This document shows positions 1 through 12,034 of a stretch of 64,000 bases of DNA, piece after piece. The notes beneath the pieces are model-generated. The model searched no databases, was not told the DNA's origin, and saw only the letters and a list, made by a program, of their open reading frames with translations. The stretch comes from Carettochelys insculpta (taxonomy: Eukaryota; Chordata; Testudines; Carettochelyidae). The first letter of the stretch is position 1. Each line of letters opens with the position of its first letter. The translations under genes were made by a program, and so were the position numbers. Location of the stretch: contig NC_134137.1 of NCBI RefSeq assembly GCF_033958435.1, positions 111,672,501 through 111,736,500 on the forward strand, read 5' to 3'.

Positions 1-139
1 TTGAAAAAGCAGCGTCTACACTGCTTTTCTATATGCAAACGAGGTATCAGATGTATAAATCTGCACCTAATTTGCATTTTCATTTTCCCTCATTTGCATG
101 CCTCTTTCGAAAGAGGAATGCAGGTATAGACACAGCCCT
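1..139. mobile_element. Truncated Harbinger-type MITE end
   Basis: The window opens inside a short element ending near 139 in TATAGACACAGCCCT. It carries the motif TTTCGAAAG at about 107-115, which recurs in the MITEs at 2666 and 20613. Only one end is present, so neither length nor target duplication can be checked. Confidence 0.45.
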
Positions 140-2508
140 AGAATGTTTTTGTCTTTTATCATTTTCCTTTCAGCTGGGGGTGAGCCCTTTTCACAAAGCA
201 ATCACTCGACATCTGACTTACCAGTCAAAGGAAACCCGCACATTTTAAAATGACGAGTCTGGGAGCCCAAATGCACAATTTTACTAGACTCTAACAATCA
301 TGGCCTTAATAAAAACATTGGAATTATGGCTTATTATCAAAATCTATAACCACATTTTTGTCCTGTGCCTGTAGGGTGCTAATAGGCCACTTCACCTTGC
401 ATAGTCTCTTACAATACGTGCTAGTCACTTATATCGGCCTGTCTGTTCAGTCTTGCATTTAGCCGTGACACTCATTTTGCAGACCTGAAGCAGGGATCCA
501 TGTAGCTCAGAAGTTTGTCTCTCTTTCACCACTGGAAGTTGAACCAATAAAAGATGTTCCCTCCTTGCTTCTCTAACATTCTGATTTACAGTTTAGGATC
601 TTTCACAATACAAATTGAATACATTCAGATGGGTTATCAGAGCCTTCTTGATGGACCTTTACAAAATCACTTTTAAACTTCTCTATTAGTTTATAAAAGA
701 TTGAAATGAGAGTCATTTCACTTACAGTCATTACATAATACTGTAAGTCACTGATGATGCAGGACCAGAGGTTTGCCCAATTGGGAAAGTCCGGGTGACA
801 GGGATTCAACCTGAACTCAAACGTGAGCTAATTTAGCCAACTTGGCAGCACAGAGCTAGAAGTAAACTGAAAGGTTGTTATTTCGTATTTACTTTCCACT
901 GTATTTTTGCAATACTTGAGCTGTGCTAAATAACAAGAGTCTGCCTTGGTGGCTTTATATTTCCAAGGCACAGTAGGTGCAACCGTGTTACAAGCCTGCT
1001 ATTTATCATAGACAGAATTGCTAATGGTACCTGCCACCCTCACAGTGCCTTCTAAATATGAAAAGGGACAAGTAAAGTGTAAAAACAGTTTTCCTGCGAA
1101 TACTTTTTTTAGGATATATATCTCTGATGTCAGAGGTTTTCTGTTTTTAATGCACCAGCCCACCCCCTCCCCCAACCCCAACATTAAATATAGGAGGCCT
1201 ACATTTTTCCTCTCGTTAGCTTTGGCATCCTTGAAACGGTGATGTCTAAGAGGGAGGAGAACAACACTTCTTCTTTTATATTCATGTGAATCTGACTTCA
1301 CTAAGAAAGGGGAAGAAGAATTTCCATTTATCTTAGAGCCCACACTCACATTCTTCAGGCCCTCAAGAGATCTGTGCTTCCTTGTATATGAGAAAGACAA
1401 ATAGTTGGCAGTATCTCTACATAGTATAAGTAGACATTGAAATGCCCAAATGAATGCTGCTGAGTTTTGGTTTTTGCATCACAGGTCAATTTTAAGATAT
1501 ACACCTCTGTAATGTAGGCAAATATTGTTACTTCCACTTAACAGACATGGAAACTGAGGTACTGCAAAGTTGAGTCATTTATCTAAGTCCACATGGGACT
1601 TCCATATCATAATATATCCAACTCTTTGACTCATCATCCTGCAGATTAACCATCATACAATTGTCTAATTCCAGTGCCATACAGCATTAAATAAATCCTT
1701 GTTTGTCATGTCTCTATCATTAACTAAAAGGGCAGAGTTTAAGAATAAATATGGAATTTAATATTGGAACAATCAATCTCAAATTTACTTCAACAAGAAA
1801 ATAATCTTTCAGAAATTGTTTAGTTTTCAAAGCAATCTATAGCAGAAATATAATTTTCCCACCATTGCATGGTTTACGAAATCAAAGTTCTCTTCACAGA
1901 CAAAAGTCAGTTATCCATTGCCATGAATCATTTCCAGAACCTAAGAATAACTCTGACCATAGAAAGCCTGAGTTAAAAAATAGATTGTTTTCATTTACAA
2001 AACATGAGTCTTAATAAATGTCATTAGTAGTTTCTGGAACATCTTTCTAGAAGTGTATTTATCATGAGCAAGATAAAGACAAGTCTGCAGTCTGGGTGAA
2101 TTTAGTGGGTTTTTTTTAATTACTATTATTCTATGCAGAGAATGAAAGTAGAACCAGAAAAGGAGCAGAGGTTTGTCAGTTTAGAGAAACAATCACAACA
2201 ACAAAAATTTCTAACTTGTGTATAACTACTACAATATTCTTTTTATTTAAAAAAATAATAAGTTACTGTGTCTATATATTGTACTCCAGCATAATGGGAA
2301 AAAGTGATTTTAAGTATGCTGAGGAAACAATGGTCTTCTAATATATAACATACTATTTAATGACTATCACAATCTATGATACTATAGTGTGGGAAATCAG
2401 GGAAGAAATGGGATAGAAGGCAGCTCTGAAGTCACACTTAAGGGATTTCCCGCCCACACCCTCTCCTGCAGTGAAAACATGCTGACTGCTCTTTATCATC
2501 TTTTTCTT
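140..2508. other. AT-rich stretch, nothing recognised
   Basis: Unique-looking AT-rich sequence. The short open frames in it show no family motif, no codon pattern and no splice context that I trust. I see no repeat ends, tRNA or low-complexity array. Confidence 0.5.
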
Positions 2509-4010
2509 CTCCTAGTGATTCAAATTTGATTCCTGGAGGACCTGCCATATGATTTTTCCATGGAATGAGGTGACACTGATGGCTAGATTCTCCTCCTTCT
2601 GCTTTTTGAAGATGTGCATGATATTTGCCTTTTTCCAGTCACCTGGGATGTCCCTTGAGCTCCAAGACTGCATCTACACTAGCAAGTTCTTTCAGAAGAT
2701 TTTTTCAAAAGAGGGCTCTTTCGAAAGATCCCCTGGAGCATCCATGCACAAAAAGTGTTCTTTTGAAAGTAAATTGAAAGAATGCGACACTCCTTTTGAG
2801 ATTGCCCTTCCTTTCCCATTTCAGGAAGACCACCTCATTTTGAAAGAAAACGTGTAGATGCTCCCTAGGCCCTTCTTTGGAAGAGCAGTCCTCATGGAGC
2901 CTGATTTTTCAGTCCCTGGCCCATTCTTTCGAAAGATCGGGGGCCGTGGACGTTCTCTTTCGAAGGAGCAGAGCACTCTTTTGTTCCACTTTTTTGCGTG
3001 TGGATGCACTATTTCAAAAGAAGTTCTTTCAGAACAGAAGGGCTTCTTAAAAAAGCTCTGTGTAGTGTAGATGTAGCCTAAGTGTTCTCAAATATAACAG
3101 CCGCTGGCTCTTCAATCACATCAACCAACTCTCTCAGTACCCTCAGATGCCTTTAATCTGGGCCTATGGACACGGGCATGTCCAGTTTTTCTGAATAGCC
3201 CTTAATCCATTCTTTTACTACTGAGGACTGCTCACCACATGACCATACTCTGCTGCCCAGGCAGCAGTCTGGGAGCTGAATTTGTCTGCGAAAATAAAGG
3301 TAGAAAAAACATTGAGCACTTCATCTTTTTCCACATCATCTATAACTAGTTTACCTTCCCTGTTCAGTAAGGGTCCCAGACTTTCCCTGACCACCTTCTT
3401 GTTGCTAATGTACCTGTAGAAATCCTTCTTGTTATTCTTCACATCCCTAGCTAGCTGCAATTTCAATTGCACTTTGACCTTCCGGATTATACTCCTGAAT
3501 ACATAAGCAATGTTTTTATAACCCTCCTCAGTCATCTGTCCAAGTTTCCACTTCTTATAAGCTTCTTCTTGTGCTTAAAATCATTAACAATTTATCTGCT
3601 GTGCCAAGCTGGCCACCTGCCATATATGCTATTTTTTCTGCCCATTGGGATGGTTTGTTCCTGCACCCTTAATAAGGCTCCTTTTAAGTACAGCCAGATA
3701 TCCTGAGCTGCTTTCCCCTTCATATTAGCCTCTGCAGGGATCCTGCCCATGAGTTCCCTGAAGGAGTCAAAATCTGCTTTTCTGAAGTCCAGGGTCTGTA
3801 TTCTGCTGATTTCCCATTTCCTTTTGTCAGGATCCTAAACTCAACCATTTCATGATCATTGCTGTCCAAGCTGACACCTACTTCTACTTCCCCTAATAAT
3901 TCTTCCTATTTTGTGAGCAGTAGGTCAAGAATAGCATGACCCCAACTTGGTTCCTAGACTAAATGCTCAATAGACTAGATGGTTGGCTCACCTACATGGT
4001 GAATAACATG
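2509..4010 (-). mobile_element. CR1 LINE, ORF2 5' to middle part, interrupted
   Basis: The minus strand reads as the stretch of CR1 ORF2 between endonuclease and reverse transcriptase. The best block is 3535-3218, with NNKKDFYRYI, an upstream L-ARD and a downstream LNREGKLV, which CR1 ORF2 proteins share. After the MITE at 2666-3078 the frame resumes with DWKKANI-like coding, the start of the RT fingers. CR1 moves by target-primed reverse transcription of its own RNA. This copy has stops and frameshifts, lacks the RT palm, and is dead. Opening the MITE out rejoins the CR1 reading without a gap. Confidence 0.85.
2666..3078. mobile_element. Harbinger-type MITE A (copy 1), nested in CR1
   Basis: A 413-bp non-coding element whose ends are imperfect inverted repeats: the left reads GACTGCATCTACACTAG and the right end reverse-complements to GGCTACATCTACACTAC. 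It carries several TTTCGAAAG-like motifs. The flanks are CAA (2663-2665) and TAA (3079-3081), consistent with a decayed 3-bp TAA duplication of PIF/Harbinger type. A sister copy lies at 20613-20987 and a partial inverted one at 54303-54473. Confidence 0.8.
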
Positions 4011-5173
4011 AAAGCATCAAGAGATGTTTTTCACAAATATTTTTCTACATTTGCTATTGCTCCGTTATAAAAGACAGCCATTTGAGTACAAACATTTCAT
4101 GTAAATTAAACATGTCTTATTGAAATAAACAAATGTTGGAAAATTCATAAATTACATCACTACTTCCCTTAGTTTTTGCACAATCCAACAGATACAGAGC
4201 TCTGTTAACTTCCTTATTAAGAGTCAGTTGGAAAGATCCTTGTGTTTGGTTTAAGTTAAACTCTTGAATACAGTTTAAAAACTGATTGAAAACATTCTCC
4301 TGAAATCCAATTTGATGGCCAGATGGATGGACAGACTGCTGTCCAGTAACTTTAAAAATATTTCAAAATATGGAATTACTCCATGGCATCTGGTCAAGGG
4401 TGGGGAAAGCATGTGCTATATAAATACAAGTATATAAAATGTGTCCATGGAGAACAATTATTTTTCAACTTCTAAAAAAAGAAGAACCAAATGCAGAATT
4501 TGGCTCAATACGTTGGCCTCCCAAACTATTTCTTTAATTTTATTCCAGCTTCAAAATAGCTTATGGGAATCATCGTCTTAAAATTGCATGTGTATTGTAA
4601 GTCAGTGCCAAAAAAAGAAAAAAAAAAGGAGTGTCTTCTTGGCTTTATGGAGCAGGAAGAACCAATCCATTACAGTCTGTTCATGCTAACGCTCTTGCCA
4701 TTGCCACTTCTGTCATTTTAAAAGCGATGGTGCCAAGCGTCTTTTGTGCTGAAGCCTGTGCACATTCTTGATTGATTGCAGAGCATGGACTGAATCTGGG
4801 AACCCTTGCCGCCTGGTAAGAATACCAATGCACATTGTTCAGTGTTTTCTGGTAATGTTATGAGCAATGAGATGTAAGGTAAAGAGGAAAGGGGAAGCTA
4901 GAGGTATTTTCCTTCATATATTCCAACACTTGTGTTCTGGAAAAATCCTTATTGGGTCATGTGACTAGGCAATTGCACTGCATATGCTAGTTCCAACAGT
5001 CTAGGAGATTAATATATTTCCTGCTTATAATTCCATTGCTGGTGAATCTCCACTTAAGCAGATAATGGCTCTTTGACACATTGGGTTTGCCTTTGTATCT
5101 TTGTTTTGGAGAATTGCTTTATGTGTGTAACCTGAATGACAACTGCACAGCAAATTTCATAATTTCACGTGTT
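4011..5173. other. No gene or repeat recognised
   Basis: AT-rich sequence with no supported open frame, no terminal repeats and only short A runs (about 4615-4628). Confidence 0.45.
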
Positions 5174-5542
5174 GGCTGTGGCCACACTTCGGCAGAATTT
5201 CTAAAGGGGAAATTTTGAAATCCACACTTCAAAAGTTCGCCTTTCAAAAGACAGTGACCACACGCAACAAGTGGATTGAGGCCTTAATCCACCCTTTCAA
5301 AAGGGACCTCCTTCCTTTTGAAAGAGAGTGATTACATAGCGCTGGGCTCTCTTTCGAAATAAAGGAAGCAGGAAATGGTACACACAGGGTCGCCTGGCTG
5401 ACAGCCCTTCTGGGAGCTGTGGCCAGCCTCTGCCTTAAGGTGCGCCTCCAAAACACCCTCCCCATTCACATGCTGAGGGTTCAGGCTGGCTGCAGCATGT
5501 CCCAGCAGATGAACTTGCTAAGCTCTGTTTAGCTCTGCCACC

Positions 5543-6591
5543 ATGGATGCCCAGCAGCTCCCAGATGGGGAACTCCTCCAGGCTGTGGTCAACCTGCTGG
5601 CCACACTGCTCATGACTGTCCAGCAGCAGCTGCAGAGGGCTAGCCATGTCTCCACCTTCTTGCAGGCCCCCACATGGTGCAAATTGAGCATGCCCTTCCT
5701 TGGGTCTGATGGCACCTCTGGCGATACCCCACCAGCAGTGAGTGGTGGAACTGTTTCGTAATGGCGGACTGGGATGATGAATGCTGGCTGCAAAAATTCT
5801 GAATGACCAAGGCCATGTTCATGAAGCTCTTCCACTGGTTCACGCCTCTGTTCCAGCGCCAGTATACATGGACACAGCCCATGCTTCCCCTGGAGAAGAG
5901 GGTGATCATTGTCCTGTGGAAGCTGGCCACCCCAGACAGCAACCTCTTGGATGGCCACCAGTTTGGGATGGGCAAGGCCACCATTGGTGTCATCCTCCTG
6001 GAGGTAAGCCAGCCTGGGTCATTTGCCCACCACAGGGATAGGGGAGGGGGCGCCAGCAAGGGACAGGGGAAGGGCCCCTGGGAAGGGCAGAGTGTCCTCA
6101 AGCACACCCACCACATTTTCATGGGCACTTTTGCTCTCCATCCCAAGTAGATTGTTGTGGTGATAAACAGCATCCTCCTGTGTTGGGTGGTCCATGTCGG
6201 GGACCTGCATGCTGCCATGGCAAGCTTCTCAAAGCTGAACTTCCCCAATTGTTTTGGTGTGTTGGATGACACTCACATTGCCATCCAGACTCTGCCACAC
6301 AGCGCCAGCAGCTACATCATTTGGAAGGGGTACCACTCTGTGGTGCTCCAGGCCCTTGTGCACACCAATGGGTGCTTCATGGATATCTGTGTGGGCTGGT
6401 CAGGCAAGGCCCACAATGCCCACATCTTCAGAAATTCATGGCTCAGTTGCTGGAAGCAGGAGACCTACCTCCCCTCAGGGGTACCCCAGTACAGACGTGT
6501 CCCACCATGGATGGGACATATTCTGGCCCTGGTCCACCATATCCTCCCATGTCATGTGCCCTGTGTGGCTGTCCACAGGAACAGGAGCTGA
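5543..6591 (+). pseudogene. Harbinger transposase (HARBI1-like), broken
   Basis: This is a DDE nuclease relic. The N-terminal part opens at 5543 (MDAQQLPDGE) and shifts frame before about 5740. The next block (WWNCFVMADWDDE, then MTKAMF at 5803) runs to LPLEKRVIIVLWKLATPDS and a GVG-like GMGKATIG. After a probable intron (6004-6150) it continues with FPNCFGVLDDTHIAIQ, holding the first catalytic Asp, then YHSVVLQA and GKAHNAHIFRNS. Harbinger proteins have an Asp near the DINVG block (here MDICVGWSG, D kept). The stretch with GDxAYPL and the catalytic Glu is not recognisable downstream. An in-frame TGA sits just before the 5803 methionine, where family members carry Arg, as expected for CGA to TGA decay. 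It is a transposon protein, not the domesticated host gene HARBI1. Confidence 0.8.
6004..6150 (+). other. Probable intron in Harbinger-1 transposase
   Basis: The frame from 5803 ends its homology at GAG (6001-6003), immediately followed by GTAAGC. Homology resumes at 6151 right after a TAG acceptor, in a frame consistent with removal of 147 bp. Across the junction the protein reads GVILLE then IVVVINS, which matches the unbroken family spacing. The intervening sequence is G-rich and has no similarity to the transposase. Splicing is inferred, not observed. Confidence 0.6.
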
Positions 6592-7259
6592 TGGCCATGC
6601 ATGGGCCTCTCCTGGGGACGGGGACTACAGCCATCCCTCATGTCTCCAACCTGGGGTTGGTCACTGGTCCTACCTGAAGGTGCCTCAAGAAGCTCAAGGG
6701 AGGCCTGGCTGGAGGTGGCCTGGATGGTTGACCAGGGTGGGATGGCTATGACCAGGGTTCCCTCATTGGAGAGCTTCTTCTCACTGTCATCTGGCTTGGG
6801 CTCTGGGTGCTGAGGGGTTGGTGCTGTTGATGGCCCTGGTTCTGCCTCCTTGACCTCCTCTGTGTCTGTCATGTCCAGGGGCTTATCCCGGGAGCCTGCC
6901 TCCCTCAAGCCCAAAGAGTTGGTCAAGTTCATCACGATAGAGGCAGCTGGCATGTGCTGCCCCTGACTGCTTGGCTTCATCCTCTGCCTTGGAATAGGCC
7001 TGACAGAGCTCCTTGATGTTTGACTGGACTTGCTTGGGGTCTAGGAGGGCTGTCATGTGGTCAGGCCCTCAGAGAGGTGGCTGAAGGCTGCTGAATTCTG
7101 CTCGTGCCCCTGGGTCAGCAGCAGCAGGACCTCCTCGTGCCCCCACAGACCAAGGAGGTCCCAGAGCTCAGGCTCAGTCCAGGTTTGGTCCCTTTTTTTT
7201 CTAGCCTGGCTGGCATCCTGGGAGCCCTGGAAGACGTGGGGGTCCTGGCTACTTGCCAT
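6552..7259 (-). pseudogene. Myb/SANT-like ORF of Harbinger-1, frameshifted
   Basis: The minus strand from 7259 encodes a Myb/SANT-like (trihelix-type) DNA-binding domain: KKRDQTWTEPELWDLLGLWG is helix 1 with the hallmark tryptophans, followed by H-E-x-N and QVQSNIKELCQAYSKAEDEA, the helix-3 block. The domain frame closes at about 7053 and resumes after a shift. The downstream frame (6980-6552) encodes an acidic Pro/Glu-rich linker with EEVKEAEPGPSTAP. Harbinger elements use this protein as the second, DNA-binding subunit. It converges on the transposase and is not translatable as one chain. Confidence 0.7.
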
Positions 7260-7707
7260 GGCTCCAACAGATGCTTTGCTCTCGTTGTCGGGGTGCTGCA
7301 GGGTGTGCTGTTGCAGGCACGTATGCTTGTGGCTGCCAGCATTCTCTCAGCTTCCCGCACAGGATTTCTGCATCCTTGTGTCATTAAAATTGTCTGGAGA
7401 TAGTAACCACAGAGCCCTGCTTGTGCTGGCCAGGGCGTCTGTGTTCCAAGTGGCCAGCACTGTGAAGGACTTGCCTTTCCAAAGTATTGGCCCATGGCAC
7501 AACTACACATTTCCTTTCTAAATTAATGTTGAAAGGGGGCACTTTTCCCGACATGGGAATGGAACAATGATTTTGAAAGGCCATCCCTGTTCTTTCCAAA
7601 TGAATTTCGAAAGGCGCTATTTGTGTGTAGTCACTCTGCTACAAATTTTGAAATGTCCCCTGCTTTCAAAATTCTTTTCGAAATTCATCCCTAGTGTAGC
7701 CACGGCC

Positions 7708-8584
7708 ACAGTGGTGGTGTTATACACATTACAGTGGGATAATATTAAGCAGATTACAAATTTTCAAATAATGCCTCAAAGGCATAATTTGGACAGAATA
7801 GATCATAACCATTTAAAAGCGGTGAACATGGGCTACAGGGGTTCAAATTCTGTACAGGATATAACAGTGAGTTAATGTTAATTTTCACTTCTATGTACCT
7901 AGTTCTAAAAATTAACAGTGAATGGGACTATAACTAACTCATATTGGTTACAATCTAGCAGTTCAATAAGTTCCTGAAGCATCAATTTTAAGACTTCTTC
8001 TCATCCTTTTTTTGAATAATACTCTATATCCAGAACCTTGTAAGTGGAAAGATATTGTTACTGGTGATGTAATTTGCCTCACAACCTCATGAAGGACAAA
8101 TGTTGTCCCTTTCATAATAAAATGAGGCTCTTGCAAGTTTGAATTCCCTTGTGCCACCATCTCCAAATTATTTTGGTTCTGATTGTCCTGTTTCAGCATC
8201 TATCAGGCTCCTGGGATGTCTTGGGCCAGATTAAACAATGCAGCAAATGACAACATTAAAAAGAATCACAAGCTTGCATATTCCTGTAACACAATAAATT
8301 ATTTAATATTAAGAACCAAATTCAGCACTAGGTCAGAAGGGTTGTGATCTAACATAACTGCCCATTTTTTCAGTGTAGAAATTAATTACCAGTCATTACA
8401 AACTCTGGTCAATTACTTGAGTTGGAATGTGTTTTTGTTAATATTTTTCCTACAATGCCTTTGAATTTGGCTCAAATGTCATTGCTTGTTAATATTTCAC
8501 ATAACACATGAATATGCATTTATGCACCACACAATTTTCTTCACTTCCTTAAAGCACTGAAGTTAGATAATGCTGTATTTTTGT
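7708..8584. other. No gene or repeat recognised
   Basis: AT-rich sequence between Harbinger-1 and a CR1. Open frames are short and lack motifs. Confidence 0.45.
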
Positions 8585-9395
8585 CTGTGTAAGAATGTAA
8601 AAATGGCCCCTCTGGGTCAAACCAATGTTCCATCTAGCCCAGTTACCTGTCTTACAGCTGTGACAGTGCAAGATGCTTCAGAGGGAATGAACAGAACAAG
8701 ACAATTATTGAATGATCATTCCCCTGTCATCCAGGTCCATCTTCTGGTAGCCAGAGGTATTGGGACACCCAGAGCCTGGGGTCTGCATCCCTGATCATCT
8801 TGGGTAATAGCCATAGACTGACATTTCCCCCATGAACTAATCTAAGTTTTATTTGAACCTAGTCATACTTTTGGTGCTCACAACATCTCCTGACAATGAG
8901 TTCCATAGACAACGTGTAGTGGGCAGAAGTACTTCCTTATGTTTGTTCTAAATCTGCTGTCTATTTATTTAATTGAGTGATCCTGGTTTAGCATATTATG
9001 TGAAGGAAAAAATAATAGTGATGTACTCCCTTTTCCTGCATCATTTATTTTACAAACTTCTATGATATCCCCTTCAATCTTCCTTTTTCCAAGCTGAGTA
9101 GTCCAAGTCTTTTTAATCATTCCTCATATAGAAGCTATTTGAGTAATTTTTGTTGCCTTTCTCTACTTTTCCCAATGCTACCATATCTTTTTTGAGATGG
9201 GCTCATGAGAACTGGGCCCAGTATTCTAGGTGTGGGCATTACATGGCTTTACATAGTGGCATTATGGTAATATACACCTATTATCTATCCTTTTCATAAC
9301 GGCTCCTAACTTTCAGTTGGCTTTTTTAACTACTGCTGCACACTGAGCAGATGTGGAATGGCTTCTAAGCAAATTCTCACCCTCTTCATAGAACG
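8585..9395 (-). mobile_element. CR1 LINE 3' part (old copy)
   Basis: The left edge has the CR1 3' untranslated signature in reverse (AAAATGGCCCCTCTGGGTCA, then CATCTAGCCCAG). Rightward the reverse complement covers the C-terminal region of ORF2 up to a block read in reverse as a GCTGCACACTGAGCAGATGT-like segment, shared with the young CR1 near 57066-57085. Many substitutions and no long open frame make this an old, 5'-truncated copy. Confidence 0.8.
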
Positions 9396-9564
9396 CTGTC
9401 AATACAGAAGAACTTATATGGAATTTATGTGGGCCTTTCTGCAGCATACAGTCTGAGTTTATAAACTGGTCTATGATGGGTACTTATAGTTCTAGTTCTC
9501 AGCATAGAAATTAATCTCTGTGATAACAATCTAAAGTTCTGCAGCCCCTCAGAGCATCTCAAGT

Positions 9565-10449
9565 GCCTTTGCTGAAGCATAGGAGAATCTTGGCCTCACA
9601 CTGAACATCAAGAAGACCAAGGTATTCTACCAGTCTTCGCTGACAGGACAGTCTCGTGTACCTTCTATTAAACTCAACAAAGAACTGCTAGAAAATGTGG
9701 AGCATTTCCCATACCTAAAAAATCATCTTTCCACTAAAGTCAACATTGATGTTGAAATCCAGCATCATGTGAGCCATGCAAGCTCTGTTGCTGCCCACCT
9801 GAGACAAAGAGTCTTTGAGAACCTGGACATCTACCGCAAGGCAAAGCTCCTTGTATACCATGCAGTGCTTGGTCCAATGCTACTGGATGCATGTGAAACC
9901 AGGTCAATTTACCAGCATCATTTGAAGGCACTTGAACAATATCATCAACATCGCCTCAGGAGAATCCTAAATATCTCTTGGGAGGACAGGCATATGAACA
10001 CCAACTTCCTGGAAGAGTTGAACATAACCAGCATTGAAGCCATTATCATTTATCATCAATTTTGTTGGACTGGTCACATGGTTTGGATGTCTGATCAGCG
10101 CCTCCCAAAACAAATTCTGCTTTCTGAATTGCAGGAAGGGTGGAGGAGTGCTGAGGGCCAGTGGAAACAATACAGGGACGTGCTGAAGGCACACATGAAA
10201 AAGTGCAGCATCGGTGTCAGTACTTGAGAGAACCTTGCCCAGGACCATCCCCACTGGAGAGCAGTGATCTATGTGTGGGTGGCACTGTTGGAGAGGTCCT
10301 GCCTCAGTGCAGACAAGGACAGGCAGAGGAGAAAAGAGTGTTAAAAACTGTCCTGTGTCCTCCCAACAGCAACTAAGATGTGCTTCTTCTGTGATAAGAT
10401 CTGTGGCTCCAGAATTAGGCTGATCAACCGTCAACAGACTCACAAATAG
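9565..10449 (+). pseudogene. RTE-like LINE ORF2, C-terminal part with CCHH finger
   Basis: One reading frame carries recognisable coding over about 885 bp with three in-frame stops (9580 TAG, 10225 TGA, 10342 TAA). It starts after the RT palm (LTLNIKKTKVFYQ), passes VEHFPYLKNHLSTK, HHLKALEQYHQHRLRRIL and FCWTGHMVWM, and ends in a finger with C-x2-C (CFFCDKICGSRIRL) and a terminal QQTHK then stop. This thumb-to-finger arrangement belongs to endonuclease/RT LINEs often annotated as craniofacial-development-protein-2-like. I place it as RTE-like, but the clade is unsure. The TGA at 10225 sits where the family has Trp (TGG to TGA), so the rest of the frame remains legible beyond it. The endonuclease at 21702-22077 looks like the same family. 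Confidence 0.75.
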
Positions 10450-10504
10450 GAGGATGACATGAAGCTGTCTTACTCCTTATTGAGTGACTGCCAGGAAGAC
10501 CAGA

Positions 10505-11275
10505 GTTAGGTACAGTATTTAACAATTTTTATTGATCTAGAAGAAAACCTAAAATCATCACTAAAACTTTACAAATGACCAAAAATTGAGGGATAATAAA
10601 TAACGAGGAAGTCACTGATATAGCAAGATCTGGATTGCTCAGTAATTTGATCACAAGCAGAAAATATGCATTTTAATATGGATAAATGTAAATGTATACA
10701 TCTATGAACAAAGAACGTAGGCCATGCTTTTAGATTTGGGGGAGATTTATTCCTGGGAATCAGTGACTCTGAGAAAGAGTTGGGGATCATGGTGGATAAT
10801 CAACTGAGCATGAGCTGCCATTGTGATACTGTGGCCAATCCTTGGATACATAAACAAGAGGATATTAAGTGAGAACAGAGAGTTTATTTTACCTATATAT
10901 TTGACTATGGAGTGGCATCAGCTAGAATACTGTGTCCAAATCTCCTGTTCAGAAGGGTATAGATTAACTGGATTCAGGGAAGTGCCCTGAAAAGGATTAG
11001 AAAACCTGCCATATAGTGACAGCATCCAGGAGCTCAATCTAATTATCTTAACAAAACAAGGTTCAGGAGTGACTTGATTACAGTCCATAAATACCTAAAT
11101 GGAGAGCAAATATCTGATAATGTGAGCTTCAGTATACTAGAGAAAGGCACAACACTATCCAGGGGCTGGAAGTTAAGGGTAGACAAATTCTGAATTGAAA
11201 TATGTTGTAAATATTTAACAGTAAGAGTAAAGAACCAATGTAATAATTTAACAATGTTCAAAGTGGATTCTTCAT
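10505..11275 (+). mobile_element. Old CR1-like LINE, RT palm to C-terminus
   Basis: Forward reading gives disjointed CR1 ORF2 pieces in order: a LEENLKSSLK block, NMDKCKCIHL, SDSEKDLGVMVDNQLS, an LEYC-like region, a VHKYLNGEQISDN block and GWKLRVDKF. CR1 ORF2 has the same order (compare 56516-57502). It has many stops and indels and a clear drop in identity against the young copy. Confidence 0.7.
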
Positions 11276-12034
11276 CACTAAAAATTTAAAAATCCAGATA
11301 GGATGTTTTCTATAATCCTGGTTAACTTTATACATTTTGTAGATGCGATTGTTTAGACTCTTCACCATCTTCCATGTTAGACATCTTGCATCTTTACAGA
11401 ACTCACAGTACCACGTATTATTTTGGGGAAAGTCTGGGGCCTGCATTAGATAAGAAGGATGAATTGAGGATCACAATGTTCCTTTGTAGTCCTGGCATCT
11501 GAGACTCTACAAATCTATTACTGTGTTTGTAATTCTGATTACTGGGAAATCATTCATTTCCCAACAGCTTTTCCATCTAAACCGGAGGAAAGATGTTATT
11601 GATTTTTTTAAGTCATTGATTGTGGTTTATCATAGTAATTATCCTGTTAAAGCTCACTGCTACTTGAAGGTCTGAGCCAGTGCCCATTTACAGAGGGCAA
11701 AGACATTGCAAAATACTCTTTGTTAACAAAAGCATTGTTATGCAGTTTATTATGAATGAAAATAATTATTGTATTTAACTAACAAAATATTAAAATGAGC
11801 TAATTACAATAATAACCACAGGATAGTTTTCATGGGACTATCGCAATAAGAATTTTAAAATGGTAACACATCAATCCAAATTATGGGATAATGCTGTTCT
11901 TTTCCCAAATAAAATACTGTATTTTCAGTCCATTGTTAACTGTGCTTTATTTAGAAAGTGCATATTTCAAAAACAACATTAATTTCTTATAAATAAAGGC
12001 GTATATTGTAACTGCCTTGTATTAAAAAATGACT
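11276..12034. other. No gene or repeat recognised
   Basis: AT-rich, with no motif or terminal repeat seen. Confidence 0.45.

Larger units (their letters stand above)
5174..7707. mobile_element. PIF/Harbinger DNA transposon (Harbinger-1), near full length, decayed
   Basis: A 2.5-kb element bounded by imperfect inverted ends of about 28 bp: the left starts GGCTGTGGCCACACTTC and the right end reverse-complements to GGCCGTGGCTACACTAG. Inside are a plus-strand transposase (5543-6591) and a minus-strand Myb/SANT-like ORF (7259-6552), converging on each other. This two-protein layout is standard for Harbinger: the nuclease cuts, and the Myb-like partner helps import and DNA binding. I see no clear 3-bp duplication (GTT against ACA). 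Both ORFs are broken. Confidence 0.8.

Noticed and set aside
5244..5540. CpG-island promoter
   Set aside because: The GC-rich patch belongs to the 5' part of Harbinger-1 and is not CpG-dense enough by eye to call a host promoter.
5543..7259. A host HARBI1-like gene with a neighbouring Myb gene
   Set aside because: Stops, frameshifts and terminal inverted repeats around both ORFs show a decayed transposon. No host exon structure beyond one probable intron is visible.
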